Assembly (NCBI RefSeq): GCF_002213425.1
Contig: NZ_NJGV01000007.1
Coordinates: 62,001-126,000, forward strand
DNA length: 64,000 nucleotides
Reading direction: 5' to 3'
From: Herbaspirillum aquaticum
Lineage (GTDB): Bacteria > Pseudomonadota > Gammaproteobacteria > Burkholderiales > Burkholderiaceae_D
In this document: positions 1-9,638 of the stretch, in pieces
Layout: every line of letters begins with the position of its first letter
Numbering within the stretch: position 1 is the stretch's first letter
The notes under the pieces: model-generated
Databases searched by the model: none
Told to the model about the DNA's origin: nothing
The model's input: the letters and a program-made list of their open reading frames with translations, nothing else
Position numbers and translations under genes: made by a program

Positions 1-596
1 GTGACTCCGAAGAAGGCGCGCTGGCCGTCCACGGCCTGACCACCGAATTCCTGGCCGACAAGCCGACTTTCAAGCAGATCGCCGCCGAGTTCCTGGACTA
101 TGTGCGCGGGGCCCAGATCATCATCCACAACGCGCCCTTCGACGTCGGCTTCCTCGATGCGGAACTGGCCTTGCTGGGCCTGCCACCGTTCAAGGAGCAC
201 GTTTCCGACGTGGTGGACTCGTTGCAGATGGCCAAGGAGCTGCACCCGGGCCGCCGCAATTCGCTCGACGCCTTGTGCGACCGTTACGGCATTTCCAACG
301 CCCATCGCGTGCTGCACGGCGCACTGCTGGATGCGGAGCTGCTGGCCGAAGTCTATCTGTCGATGACGCGCGGCCAGAATTCGCTGACCATGGACCTGGG
401 CGCCGAAGAAGAAGTGAGCGAAGGCGAAGGCAAGCTGGAACTGGCCCCGCTGGCGGAGGTGATCGTGGTGGCGGCCAGCGAGGAAGAACTGGGTTTGCAC
501 GAAGACGTGCTCAACCAGCTCGACAAGGAGGCGCGTGGCAGCTGCGTGTGGCGCTTTGAACCGCCGCCGCCGGAAGCGGCTGCAGAGGCGGCCTGA
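1..596 (+). CDS. dnaQ: DNA polymerase III epsilon subunit, 3' part
   Basis: This is the proofreading 3'-5' exonuclease subunit of the replicative polymerase; the 5' end lies outside the window. The readable frame begins at base 3. It carries the HGLT segment followed by the exonuclease II region with HNAPFDVGFLD, and then the Exo III region around the HRVLHGALLDAELL stretch, where the conserved histidine and aspartate of DEDDh nucleases lie. A roughly 70-residue acidic, Ala/Glu-rich tail follows, as in betaproteobacterial DnaQ, where it contacts the alpha subunit. The stop is at 594-596 and the tRNA-Val gene follows 150 bases later. Family identity is clear; only the N-terminal Exo I motif is missing from view. 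Confidence 0.95.
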   Translation, partial: DSEEGALAVHGLTTEFLADKPTFKQIAAEFLDYVRGAQIIIHNAPFDVGFLDAELALLGLPPFKEHVSDVVDSLQMAKELHPGRRNSLDALCDRYGISNAHRVLHGALLDAELLAEVYLSMTRGQNSLTMDLGAEEEVSEGEGKLELAPLAEVIVVAASEEELGLHEDVLNQLDKEARGSCVWRFEPPPPEAAAEAA

Positions 597-672
597 CGCT
601 AGGCAGTGCAGGGGGCTTTGTCGTCGTCCGGCAGCGATGTCGATAAAAAATGAAGAATTATTTACGAAGCAC

Positions 673-701
673 TTGCGCAGGCCGAAAAACGTTGGCATAA
701 T
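673..701 (+). promoter_or_regulatory. Candidate sigma-70 promoter of tRNA-Val
   Basis: TTGCGC (673-678) and CATAAT (696-701) are separated by 17 bases. They end 43 bases before the mature tRNA, a plausible place for a stable-RNA promoter. No other promoter-like pair is obvious in 597-744. Confidence 0.5.
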
Positions 702-744
702 CTCGCTTCTCGATTGGCGCTGCAGCAAAAAGCCAGTCAGGTAC

Positions 745-819
745 GGAAGGTTAGCTCAGTGGTAGAGCACTGCATTCACACTGCAGGGGTCGCAAGTTCA
801 AACCTTGCACTTTCCACCA
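745..819 (+). tRNA. tRNA-Val(CAC)
   Basis: A complete cloverleaf can be folded by hand. The acceptor stem is 745-751 with 809-815 (one G-T pair). The D arm is 754-768 with AGTGGTA in the loop. The anticodon arm is 770-786 with loop TTCACAC, giving anticodon CAC at 777-779. The variable loop has five bases, and the T arm is 792-808 with loop TTCAAAC. The discriminator is A816 and CCA is encoded at 817-819. The anticodon reads GUG valine codons. Confidence 0.96.
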
Positions 820-826
820 AATTCAG

Positions 827-852
827 AAAAGCCCGCCTTGTGCGGGCTTTTC
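827..852 (+). terminator. Rho-independent terminator after tRNA-Val
   Basis: GCCCGC (831-836), loop CTTGT, GCGGGC (842-847) is flanked by AAAA on the left and TTTTC on the right. It starts 11 bases after the tRNA CCA end. Confidence 0.85.
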
Positions 853-960
853 GCATTTCTGCGCTTTCTTCCGTTTTTCTTTCCACGTTTTCTCTCTCTG
901 CATGGCGGGCGTGATCCGTTAAGCTAGCGGCCATTCGTCAAGAACAGGACCCCAACAGCC

Positions 961-2370
961 ATGCACGACATCATCTGCCCCCACTGCGGCAAAGCCTTCA
1001 AGATTGATGAAGCCGGTTACGCCGACATCCTCTCGCAAGTGCGCGACAGCGCCTTCGAGCAGCAATTACATGAGCGTCTGGAACTGGCCGAGCAGGACAA
1101 GCGCAACGCCATCGAACTGGCGCGCGCCAAGTCTGAAGCCGAGTTGCAGAAGGCGGCCGCGGCCCGCGATGCCGAGATCCAGGAATTGAAAGCGCGCCTG
1201 GAAGCCGGCGAGATGGCGCAGAAGATGGCCGTGGCCGAAGCCATGGCCAACGTGGAGCGCGAGCGCGACAAGCTGGCCCACGACCTGGAGCAGGCCAGGA
1301 AGGAAAAGCTCGCCGACCAGCAACTGGCCCAGGCGCGCCTGGCCCAGCAGCTGCTGCAGACCGCCAGCGAGAAGGATGCCGAAATCCAGGCATTGAAAGC
1401 GAAGATGGATTCCATCGCCCTGACCCAGAAGCTGGCCGTCAACGAAGCCGTCGGCGCGGTGGAGAAGCAGCGCGACGAACTCAAGAGCAAGCTGATGCAC
1501 GCCGAGCTGGAAAAGCAGCTGGCCGAGAAATCACTGAAGGACAAATACGAGACCCAGCTGAAGGATCGTGAAGACATGATCGAGCGCCTGCGCGACATGA
1601 AGGCGCGGCTCTCCACCAAGATGGTGGGCGAGACCCTGGAGCAGCACTGCGAGACGGAGTTCAACCGCATCCGCGCCACCGCCTTCCCGCGTGCGTATTT
1701 CGAGAAGGACAACGATGCACGCAGCGGCAGCAAGGGTGACTACATCTTCCGTGATACGGATGAAGGGGGAACCGAGATCGTCTCCATCATGTTCGAGATG
1801 AAGAACGAGAGCGATCGCACCGCGACCAAGAATCGCAATGAAGACTTCCTCAAGGAATTGGACAAGGACCGCCAAGAGAAGGGCTGCGAATACGCCGTGC
1901 TGGTCTCGCTGCTGGAGCCGGAGAGCGAGCTGTACAACACCGGGATTGTGGATGTATTTCACCGCTACCCGAAGATGTACGTGGTACGTCCGCAGTTCTT
2001 CATTCCCATTATCACGCTGCTGAGGAACGCCGCGCTCAATTCGCTGAAATACAAGAATGAGCTGGCGGTGGTGAAGGCGCAGAACATCGACATCACCAAT
2101 TTCGAATCCGAGCTGGATACCTTCAAGGCGGCGTTTGCCAAGAACTACGACCTGGCCTCGCGCCGCTTCCAGACGGCCATCGACGAGATTGACAAGTCCA
2201 TCGACCACTTGCAGAAGACCAAGGAAGCTCTGCTCGGCACCGACCGCAACCTGCGGCTGGCCAATGACAAGGCGCAGGATGTGACCATCAAGCGCCTGAC
2301 GCGCGGCAATCCGACCATGGCGGCGAAGTTTGCGGAGGTCAAGAAGGAGCAGTCGGACGGCGTGGAGTGA
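961..2370 (+). CDS. DUF2130 family protein, coiled coil plus nuclease-like C-terminus
   Basis: This 469-residue protein starts with CPHCGKAF, half of a zinc-ribbon-like motif. A long charged heptad-rich coiled coil follows (about residues 25-215). The C-terminal domain matches what I know of DUF2130. Within it, GDY (D260) is followed by FEMKNE (E279-x-K281), a D-(18)-E-x-K arrangement reminiscent of PD-(D/E)XK nuclease folds. The function of the family is not established; the nuclease idea is my inference from the motif. The ATG at 961 is the first in-frame start after the tRNA terminator. The gene stands alone, followed by a convergent PAAR gene. Confidence 0.8.
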   Translation: MHDIICPHCGKAFKIDEAGYADILSQVRDSAFEQQLHERLELAEQDKRNAIELARAKSEAELQKAAAARDAEIQELKARLEAGEMAQKMAVAEAMANVERERDKLAHDLEQARKEKLADQQLAQARLAQQLLQTASEKDAEIQALKAKMDSIALTQKLAVNEAVGAVEKQRDELKSKLMHAELEKQLAEKSLKDKYETQLKDREDMIERLRDMKARLSTKMVGETLEQHCETEFNRIRATAFPRAYFEKDNDARSGSKGDYIFRDTDEGGTEIVSIMFEMKNESDRTATKNRNEDFLKELDKDRQEKGCEYAVLVSLLEPESELYNTGIVDVFHRYPKMYVVRPQFFIPIITLLRNAALNSLKYKNELAVVKAQNIDITNFESELDTFKAAFAKNYDLASRRFQTAIDEIDKSIDHLQKTKEALLGTDRNLRLANDKAQDVTIKRLTRGNPTMAAKFAEVKKEQSDGVE

Positions 2371-2401
2371 ATGTCGCGTATGCAGTGAGGGGCTGACTCC
2401 T

Positions 2402-2665
2402 TCATAAGGAAGCGATCAGGCTGGCGCCGCAGGCTGTGGTGTCACCGTGATAGGCGACCTGCTTGCCGTGGTGCTTGCGGGTGCTGCCGCCGCCGTTGGG
2501 CTGGATGGCGAACTGGCCTTTGCATTGGGGGCATTGCGTCATGTCGCCTTCGAGCGCGACGCCTTTACCCATGGCCTTGAGCGTGTCGCTGGCGGAGATC
2601 ACTTCGCCGCCGTGGGAGGTTTTGTCGCCGAGGCGGATGACGGCGCGGCCTTGTTCGTCTTTCAT
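2402..2665 (-). CDS. PAAR-domain protein (T6SS spike tip)
   Basis: This small 87-residue protein has the PAAR architecture: an N-terminal RLGDKTSHGG segment, repeated Gly/Asp-rich turns, a CPQC pair, and a terminal HGDTTACGASLIA segment. PAAR proteins fold into a zinc-stabilised cone that sharpens the VgrG trimer of type VI secretion systems and can carry effectors. The gene is the last of a minus-strand cluster and starts 9 bases after the DUF6708 gene ends. Unlike its neighbours it is intact, with no toxin extension. Confidence 0.85.
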   Translation of the reverse strand: MKDEQGRAVIRLGDKTSHGGEVISASDTLKAMGKGVALEGDMTQCPQCKGQFAIQPNGGGSTRKHHGKQVAYHGDTTACGASLIASL

Positions 2666-2674
2666 GTGAGGCTT

Positions 2675-3753
2675 TCAGTGGAGGCGGGGAGGGACGTCTT
2701 GTGCCCAGAGACGGGCGTTTGCGGCGGGGTCTTTTTTGCCGTGCCAGTTTTTCATTTCTCTTTTGTCGCCATCTGGATACTCGTTGCGTTCAAGAGCAAG
2801 CGCCGTTTCCGCCCAACCCACTGGCGTGTCTCCTGCGGGTTGATCGAATGGGGCGTCGGGTTCGATGATGCTGATTTTGGCGACTGCCTCAGACCAGATG
2901 GGATCGCGGCAGGTCCGGAGCGCCATGAGGCGGAATCCGGTCATTAGCAAGATGAACGGCATCATGGAGATGCGATAATTTGCGCTGGCGCGCATGCCGA
3001 ATCCGTACATGCAGAACAGAAAGCTCTCCAGGCTGTTCTCCTTCTCTTTGAAGAACAACAAAGGCTTGGGTAATTCTGCCGGACCATGATTCATGTACCA
3101 GCACCAGTAGTTCCATTGGGAGAGGAGATCTTCCAGACTTTCGTCGTCTTCCCATTTTTACCAATTGCGACTGTACGCGTGACGTTGCCGTCATGGTCAA
3201 CCTCGTAATATCGAATATCGTAGAAACGGCGGTGATGGGCCACGCCACGGTGAATACAAAAAATGGCATTTTCATCCCAAGGAATTTCCCATGTGATATC
3301 TCCTTGTCCCGGCTTGGAGAAGAATCTCCGTCGGCGGATGGCATAGATTTTTTTCTCTTTGCGATTGAAACGTATGGGGCGGCGGGTTAGCGAAAAGAAT
3401 TCGTCGCGACCATATTTGAACGCCATATATGTCACGCGAATCAATGAGCCGATTAATGCGCAGTAGACAGCAACTACCCCTATGCCAATCGACGGTACAG
3501 GAATTAGGACAATCCTTATTAATGTCACAGCGAATAATGCTGAAAAGAAAGCGGCAATGAATACCCCGCCTGCCAGCCATTGCCGATCTTTAAATGGCTG
3601 ATCTGTAACATCCATATAAGTCGAGTTGATTCTAAAGATGGTTGCGGTATCTCTGCGCTCTGAACTGACCGGCTTATCGATGGGTAGACGATGCCTGAGA
3701 TCCCACGCGGGAATAGGCTGGTCAGCTTTGTGTGGGAACACGCGTTCATCCAT
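2675..3753 (-). pseudogene. DUF6708-like membrane protein, frameshifted copy
   Basis: The first 207 or so residues (from ATG at 3753, MDERVF) and the last 139 residues (from MNHGPAELP) lie in different frames. The upstream paralogue at 3763-4839 carries both halves in one frame. Alignment puts the break in the A5 run of the coding strand (T5 at 3155-3159 on the plus strand). One extra A there would give WEDDESLEDLLSQWNYWCWYMNHG, matching the paralogue's LLSQWNYWCWYMNHG. The N-terminal half has a pair of hydrophobic segments (around residues 60-110). As read, translation stops at TGA near 3092. This could be a real mutation, a slippage site or a homopolymer sequencing error. Putative T6SS immunity gene by position. 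Confidence 0.75.
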
Positions 3754-3762
3754 GGAAATATC

Positions 3763-4839
3763 CTAATGCCGGGGAGGAATGTCTTCAGCCCAAAGCAAGG
3801 TATTCCGCGCCGGATCTTTTTGACCGCGCCATGCCTTCATGTCGCTCTTCGGGTCATAGGGGTACTCGCCCCGCTCAATGGCCTGCGCGGTTTCTCCCCA
3901 GCCTGTTGGTGTTCCTCCCTTTGGTTCATCGAAAGGATCGCCAGGTTCTATGGTGCTGAGTGCCTCGATGGCCTGTGGCCAGACGGGGTCACGGCAAGTC
4001 CACAATGCCATGAGACGATGACTGGTCATCAGCAGGACGAACGGCATTACCGAAATACGATAAGCTACGCTGGCGCGTGTGCCGAAGTCGTAAAGGCAGA
4101 ACAGGAAGCTCTCCAGCGCGGTTTCGCGTTCTTTGAAGTAGAGCGGCGGCCTGGGTAAATCGGCTGGTCCGTGATTCATGTACCAGCACCAATAGTTCCA
4201 CTGCGATAGCAAGCCTTGGAGATTTCGTTTCCCCTCCCACGTCCGGCCAATCGCCATGGCGCGAATGACGTTGCCGTCTTGGTCCACTTCGTAGTGCCTT
4301 ATATGGTAGCTGGGCCCGTGGTTGACTATCCGTTTGTGGATGCAGAAGATCGCGTTCTCGTTCCAAGCAATCTCCCATGTGAAATCACCTTGGCCCGGCT
4401 TGGAAAAAAATCGGCGATGACGGATCGCATATATTATTTTCTCCTTTCGGTGGAATCGGATTGGGCGGCGTTTCAATGCAAAGAACTCATCCTTGCCGTA
4501 CCTCCAAGTCAGATACGCAAAGGCGGCGGAACTTCCCAGAAGTATTAACCAGACTATTGCCAAACTGAAGACAAACTCTCTCGCTGGATGGATCAACATA
4601 TAGCCGATGAGCCCCAATGGGGCGACAACGCCGATGCAGGAGGTAAGGACTCCACCTGCGTGCCACTGCCTATCTCTATACGGCTGATCGGTAACATCCA
4701 TGTACGTGGAATTGACTCTAAACACCGTGCCAGTATCTTTACATTCCGGACCGACTGGTTCGTGAACAGATAGCCTGTGTTTCAAATCCCAAGCTGGAAT
4801 GGGGGCGCCAGCCTTATAGGAAAAGATGCGTTCGTCCAT
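3763..4839 (-). CDS. DUF6708-like membrane protein, putative T6SS immunity
   Basis: This intact 358-residue protein has two adjacent membrane segments at about residues 63-112, then a cytosolic-looking region (RRPIRFHRKEKIIYAIRHRRFF) and a Trp/Tyr-rich WNYWCWYMNHGP segment. I recognise it as the DUF6708 type seen beside VgrG-linked effectors in Burkholderia and relatives. It starts 3 bases after the effector remnant and is followed 9 bases later by a closely related copy. Position directly after a membrane-acting effector suggests an immunity role. That is inference; no biochemical function is known to me. Confidence 0.7.
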   Translation of the reverse strand: MDERIFSYKAGAPIPAWDLKHRLSVHEPVGPECKDTGTVFRVNSTYMDVTDQPYRDRQWHAGGVLTSCIGVVAPLGLIGYMLIHPAREFVFSLAIVWLILLGSSAAFAYLTWRYGKDEFFALKRRPIRFHRKEKIIYAIRHRRFFSKPGQGDFTWEIAWNENAIFCIHKRIVNHGPSYHIRHYEVDQDGNVIRAMAIGRTWEGKRNLQGLLSQWNYWCWYMNHGPADLPRPPLYFKERETALESFLFCLYDFGTRASVAYRISVMPFVLLMTSHRLMALWTCRDPVWPQAIEALSTIEPGDPFDEPKGGTPTGWGETAQAIERGEYPYDPKSDMKAWRGQKDPARNTLLWAEDIPPRH

Positions 4840-4842
4840 AAG

Positions 4843-6010
4843 TCAAGTTCCAGCTATCCGGTTGAAGGCCTTAATCTGGTCCTCGAAAGAACTATATTTT
4901 TCCCCAAGAGAAAAGTCACATCGGGAAATCCAAGTCTTTAGCTGACTGTTGTTAACCAAAGCGAGGGCGATTCCTACGGCAAAGGATAAAAGTAGAAGCG
5001 GAGCCCATATGGATGTGATTGCATAATAGGCTGCCAAGGCGATGCCTATTCCTAATATCCCGTTCAGTACATAAAGCGCCATAAGACGGTAGTTTTCGTC
5101 TTTGAATGCTTGCGGAGCATTAAATAAGAGGTCATAAAGTCCTGCTAAGACGCCAGCTACCATTCCGGCTTTACGAGCACGTTTTAGGATAGTGCTAACG
5201 AGTTCTGCGTCTACCGCCCATTGATTCCGGATAAATACTGCCAACGGGTGCTCCACCGAGTTCTCAACGCTTACCATCGCAATCTCGACCATCGTTGCAC
5301 TCAGGCTGATAATTGCTAACGTAGCTTTTGTGCGCGTTTCCCACTGATTGAACTGATCATTATTATCGAGATCCGTCATGGCAAAATTCAGCGCCGCCAT
5401 TTGTACGATCATGGTCACGACGCCAAGCTTGAAGTCTCGCGGTGATCCCGACCCCAGCCAATTCTTCGCCGTGGTAACCCCAGGAATACCAATGCCCTTG
5501 ATGCTTCCTGGCGCGATGCGGCCATCCTTTTCAAGAGCGCCGATGTCCAGCTCATAGTAGAAGTGGTTCTGAACTCTGGCCCGCTTGACAGCCTCTCGCG
5601 CTTGGGTGCGCGCATCGGCTCTGGTTTCTTTACGGTCTGTCTCCAGTTTTATGCCTTGTTCTTTCGCTTGTGCGATAGCCCATTGCGCTACATCGACACG
5701 GCTCATGTTGCTGACCTTGATGCCAACTCCACCCAAAAGCTGAAGGTGAGTCAGTGCAATTGCTCGTGCGAGGGCAGTACTGCTCCCGCTAATGGCTTTG
5801 ACAAGTACATTGCCTGTAGTCAGCGCCAAGCGATCAATCATTTGCTCCGCCTGCTTCGGATCGTCCAAGCGCAGGATTGCACCTTTGTAGACGTTGAGAA
5901 TGTTTTCGAACTGGAAGTCGCTACCCTTGAGCTGCGTCTCGGTAGCCGCGATGATGTCTGCCTGGTTGAGCAGCAAGGCGCGGGCATATCCGAGTCCTGC
6001 AGATAATTGT
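4843..6010 (-). pseudogene. T6SS membrane effector, C-terminal remnant
   Basis: The open frame resembles the C-terminal part of large BTH_I2691/VasX-like effectors. It has an amphipathic region (ALLLNQADIIAATETQLKG onward) followed by about five hydrophobic segments between residues 185 and 350 of the frame. It has no ATG at its 5' end (the first usable codon is TTG at 5976) and no ribosome binding site. Upstream sequence belongs to VgrG in another frame. Family members are much longer (several hundred more residues), so the N-terminal part has been lost together with the VgrG C-terminus. Identification as a BTH_I2691-type protein is moderate; the membrane character is seen directly. Confidence 0.55.
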
Positions 6011-7064
6011 TGGTCGCACTGTGCTCGACGCTGACGATCAGCAATTCCGGATCGCGGTCGTGATCATGCGAGGTGGCGGGCGCCGAAAAATGTCCCGTCA
6101 GGCGGAAGGTCCGGCCCGGCTGGAGAAAGCGGCAATTGCCGATACCTTCGAAGAGTTGCGCCGCCGCCTCGAACTCCTCCATGCGCAAGCGGCTTTGGCG
6201 GTCGCCGTCGTCTCGATTGGAAAAGCCATAGGCGCCTGCATACTCGTAATGTTCTACCAGCGGCACGGCGCCTTGCTTGTTCAGGGTCGGTATTTGAACA
6301 TCCTGTGGCCGCGCCGCCTTGAAGTCGTAACTGGAGAGGCGCGTGCTGGACGGCTGGAACTGGCGCACCGCAGACCATTGGGCCATGCCATCTTCTTCGA
6401 TGGCGCCTCCATGATGCTGGAAGGGGACCAGGCCTGTGCCGTCGATCGGCTGGGCATAGGTCGAATCATCCGACAGTCTCAATTGATGGCCGTCTGCCTG
6501 GTGTTCGTAGTGGTAGTACCAGCCAGCGTCTTCCCAGCGCCGATGCAGGAGGTTGCTGTCGCTCTCGTCGAACTGGAACATCTCGGTGCGCTGTGCGTCG
6601 CCATGGCGCAGCAGGCAGTCCCATCGCGCATGCAAAGGATAGGCGCGGAAGATTTCGGTACTCAGTCCTTGCAGGCTGAGATGATGAAAGATGCGATTGT
6701 TCCGGCGCGCGGCCAGGAAGGCCATCCACGGCACCAGGCGTGCCTCGTAGAAGGCGATGCCGCCATCGGTGCGTACAAAGCGGAAGCGGTCCACGTGGCC
6801 GGTGAAATGGCGCGGCGTGCCGTCTGCGCGAATCAACGCCACGCGCAGCAGCTTGCCCATCAGCGCCTCCAGCGGGATGCAGGCGTCGTTGCTGAGAAGT
6901 TCGAGCGTGTAAGCGTAATCGCGGCTCAAGGCCTCGCTGGCGTCGAGGCGATTGATCAGCAGTTCGACGTCGGGGGCATCGTCATTGACGAAGTGAAGTT
7001 GCAGGATGCGGTGATGCTGGCGCTGCCGGGTCAGGCTGTCCCAGCCGGTGGTGCGGGAATGCAT
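5838..7064 (-). pseudogene. Truncated VgrG (N-terminal, gp44-like part only)
   Basis: From ATG 7064 (AAGGAC six bases upstream) about 355 residues match the N-terminal part of VgrG/Rhs-type spike proteins: LHFVNDDAPDVELLINRLDASEALS, the Gly-rich KLLRVALIRADG strand, FTGHVDRFRFV, and the LLIVSVEHSATNNYL strand. VgrG would continue with the gp5 OB-fold and needle (DUF2345) for several hundred residues. Here the homologous sequence stops near 6005, and the last 55 or so residues (Ser/Arg-rich) are an out-of-frame read of the effector gene, ending at 5838. The trimeric needle is therefore absent and the protein is unlikely to form a spike. Confidence 0.75.
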
Positions 7065-7242
7065 GCGTGTCCTTCTGCGGGAAAAATGAATGTCCCGAAG
7101 AAGGCAGGGAAGACTTCAGCAAGCCAAATCGGGAAGCGCAGATGTTGCACGATGGCTTGCTTGAAGTCTGTTGAATTGCTTCGATAAATGCCGTGTATTT
7201 GTTTGGATGAGGATCCCGCCGGACGCCGGCAGTCCGCCGATT
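7065..7242. other. Intergenic stretch with imperfect hairpin
   Basis: Between the end of xylB and the VgrG remnant there is an inverted repeat: GACTTCAGCAAGCCA (7112-7126) against TGGCTTGCTTGAAGTC (7153-7168), with one bulged base and a 26-base loop. It lies downstream of xylB on the minus strand but lacks a U-run, so a terminator role is uncertain. Confidence 0.4.
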
Positions 7243-8724
7243 TCAGGACTGCGAGAACGCGATGAATTCGTCTGCGAGACTACGATAGAGGCGCCGATAT
7301 TGTGCCAGCCTGCGCTGCAGTTGTGCCTGCCTTGCAGCATCAGGGCGATACCATTCCAGTACCTCGGGCGGGACGCACACGCTGGCCACATCCTCCCCCG
7401 TCCGCGCCAACCTCCCCAACCTGGCCGCCCCCAACGCCGCCCCCACTTCCGCCCCCGCATGCCGCCGCAGAGGCATCCCCAAGGCGGTCGCACACAACTC
7501 TCCCCAGAACGCACTACGCGACCCGCCCCCCACAAAAGCCGCACTCTCCAGCGTGGTGCCCGCAGCCTGCAAGGCCGCATAGCCATCGGCCATCGCAAAG
7601 GCCACGCCCTCCATCACCGCATAGGCCAGATGCGCAGTCTCATGCGCGGGCGTCATGCCGAACAGCACGCCCTTTGCCGTCGCATCATTGTGCGGCGTGC
7701 GCTCGCCATTGAGATACGGCAGGAACAAGGGCGCCTGTGCCTGCTGCGTCGCCGTCAGTCGCTCCGCCCCCGCCACCAGCTCCGCCACCGGCCGCGCCGT
7801 CACGCCGGAGAGCCAATGCAGGCTGGCTGCTGCCGACAGGATCACGCTCATCTGGTGCCATTGACCAGGCAGGCAGTGGCAGAACGCATGCACACCTTGC
7901 TGCGGATTGGGAGCATGCCGCGCCGTGGCGGCGAACAAGACGCCCGAACTACCCAGCGACAGGAAAGCATCGCCCGCCTGGATCACGCCGATGCCCACCG
8001 CGCTGGCCGCATTGTCCCCGGCACCACCGGCCACCACCACCGGGCCATTGATGCCCCATTCGCGCCGCAACTCCTCACGCAACTGGCCGGCCACGTCACT
8101 GCCTTCGACCAGGCTCGGCATGTGGCTGCGATCCAGCCCGGTGGCCGCCAGCATGCGGTCGGACCAGTCGCGCCGCGCCACATCCAGCCACAGCGTGCCA
8201 GCCGCGTCCGACATCTCGGAGACGAATTCTCCCGTCAGTTTCCAGCCCAGGTAATCCTTGGGCAACAAGACCTTGTCGATGGCGCGGTAGACCGCCGGTT
8301 CGTATTTCGACAGCCACAGCAGTTTGGGTGCCGTGAAGCCCGGCATGGCCCGATTGCCGGTGATGGCGGGCGCATCCGGCACCAGCGCTTCCAGTTCCAC
8401 GCATTCCGCATGGGCGCGCATGTCGTTCCACAGGATGGCCGGGCGCAATACATTGCGGTTGCGATCCAGCAGGGTGGCGCCATGCATCTGACCGGAGATG
8501 CCGATGCCGCGCAGGGCCTGGAAAGCCTGCGGGGCCTCGGCGCGCAACGCGGCGATGGCGTCGAGCGTGGCGTTCCACCAGGCCTGCGGTGCCTGTTCGG
8601 ACCACAGCGGATGCGGGTTGTCCACCCGCAGGCGGGCGCTGCTGGTGGCGATGACGCGGGAGTCGTCGTCGGTGAGGACGAGCTTGACTTCGGAAGTGCC
8701 GAGGTCGATGCCGAGATAGCTCAA
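7243..8724 (-). CDS. xylB: Xylulokinase
   Basis: This FGGY-family sugar kinase phosphorylates D-xylulose, the product of the polyol dehydrogenase in the same operon, for the pentose phosphate pathway. The start is set at TTG 8724 (ttg agc tat ctc), with AAGGAAA 5-6 bases upstream. It gives 493 residues, the normal length, and puts YLGIDLGTSEVK (phosphate-1 loop) at the N-terminus. A longer frame reaching 8910 has unrelated sequence. GISGQMHG and the GGAGDNAAS segment (catalytic Asp near residue 237) are intact. It is the last gene of the operon. Confidence 0.92.
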   Translation of the reverse strand: MSYLGIDLGTSEVKLVLTDDDSRVIATSSARLRVDNPHPLWSEQAPQAWWNATLDAIAALRAEAPQAFQALRGIGISGQMHGATLLDRNRNVLRPAILWNDMRAHAECVELEALVPDAPAITGNRAMPGFTAPKLLWLSKYEPAVYRAIDKVLLPKDYLGWKLTGEFVSEMSDAAGTLWLDVARRDWSDRMLAATGLDRSHMPSLVEGSDVAGQLREELRREWGINGPVVVAGGAGDNAASAVGIGVIQAGDAFLSLGSSGVLFAATARHAPNPQQGVHAFCHCLPGQWHQMSVILSAAASLHWLSGVTARPVAELVAGAERLTATQQAQAPLFLPYLNGERTPHNDATAKGVLFGMTPAHETAHLAYAVMEGVAFAMADGYAALQAAGTTLESAAFVGGGSRSAFWGELCATALGMPLRRHAGAEVGAALGAARLGRLARTGEDVASVCVPPEVLEWYRPDAARQAQLQRRLAQYRRLYRSLADEFIAFSQS

Positions 8725-8756
8725 ATCATTTTCCTTTGCGTGCAAGTGGAGAGGCG

Positions 8757-9638
8757 CTACGCGACCGCCCGGACTTCGTCGTTGAGCCGGTGCAGCGCGC
8801 GAAAGCGCGAGGGCGGCATGCCCTTGTGGGCCAGGAACTGGCGATTGAAATTGGAAAGATTGTTGAACCCGACCCGGTAGCACACCTCGGTGACGCTCAA
8901 TTCGGTGCACATCAGCAATTCGCAGGCCTCGTTCAGGCGCAATCCGTTCTGGTACTGGATGAAGGTGCAGCCCGTATGCCGCTTGAAGAAACGCGTAAAG
9001 CTGCTCACGCTCATGCCCGCCAGTTCGGCTACATCACTCTCGCGCAGGTTGCCGCCCAGGTTCTGGCGGATGCAGGAGAGCACCTGGTTGATGGTGGAGG
9101 ACATGTGCCGCTGGGCATCCAGGTCGTAGCCCGGCCCGGCCAGGGGCTTGCGTTCGCGGCAGGAAGCCAGCTGTTCCAGCACGCTCATCATCAGTACCAC
9201 ACGGCGCGCGCCGCTGGCCTGTGCCAGGTCCTGCATCAGCGGGATGATCGACCTGCCCAATGCATCAGGAAATTGCAGGCCGCGCGCCGCCCCCTCCAGC
9301 AGATCCTGCAAGGGCGAGAGCTCCGGGATGGCGCCCAGCATGCGGTCGGCAAAGGGCCGCGAAAATTGCAGTACCAGGTCGCGCGCGCCCACGTGTTCGC
9401 CCGCGCCCAGGTTGCTGACCCAGTTGTGCGGCAGGTTGGGACCGGTCAGCACCAGGTTGCCGGGACCGAAGTCGCCGATGAAATCGCCCACGAAAAACTT
9501 GCCGCTGGATGCGGTGATGACGTGGACTTCGTATTCAGGATGAAAATGCCACTTGGCCACCGTGTGCGGGTAGTCATGCACCCACGCCCTGAACGATTCG
9601 TCCTGGCGGGTATGGACCAGCTCCAGATCCGGACTCAT
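8757..9638 (-). CDS. AraC-family transcriptional regulator of the polyol operon
   Basis: 293 residues from ATG 9638, preceded by AAGGAGA at good spacing. The N-terminal half is a cupin sensor (HFHPEYEVHVITASSGKFFVGD, GPNLPHNW). The C-terminal hundred residues hold two helix-turn-helix motifs (LRESDVAELAGMSVSSFTRFFKRHTG and VTEVCYRVGFNNLSNFNRQFLAHKGMPPS). Its start lies 65 bases inside the preceding ATPase gene, so translation is probably coupled. The natural inference is that it senses the transported polyol or its product and controls this operon. Confidence 0.88.
   Translation of the reverse strand: MSPDLELVHTRQDESFRAWVHDYPHTVAKWHFHPEYEVHVITASSGKFFVGDFIGDFGPGNLVLTGPNLPHNWVSNLGAGEHVGARDLVLQFSRPFADRMLGAIPELSPLQDLLEGAARGLQFPDALGRSIIPLMQDLAQASGARRVVLMMSVLEQLASCRERKPLAGPGYDLDAQRHMSSTINQVLSCIRQNLGGNLRESDVAELAGMSVSSFTRFFKRHTGCTFIQYQNGLRLNEACELLMCTELSVTEVCYRVGFNNLSNFNRQFLAHKGMPPSRFRALHRLNDEVRAVA

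Noticed and set aside
8725..8910. 62-codon N-terminal extension of xylulokinase
   Set aside because: It overlaps the AraC gene in another frame; a good ribosome binding site precedes TTG 8724 and the kinase fold begins there.
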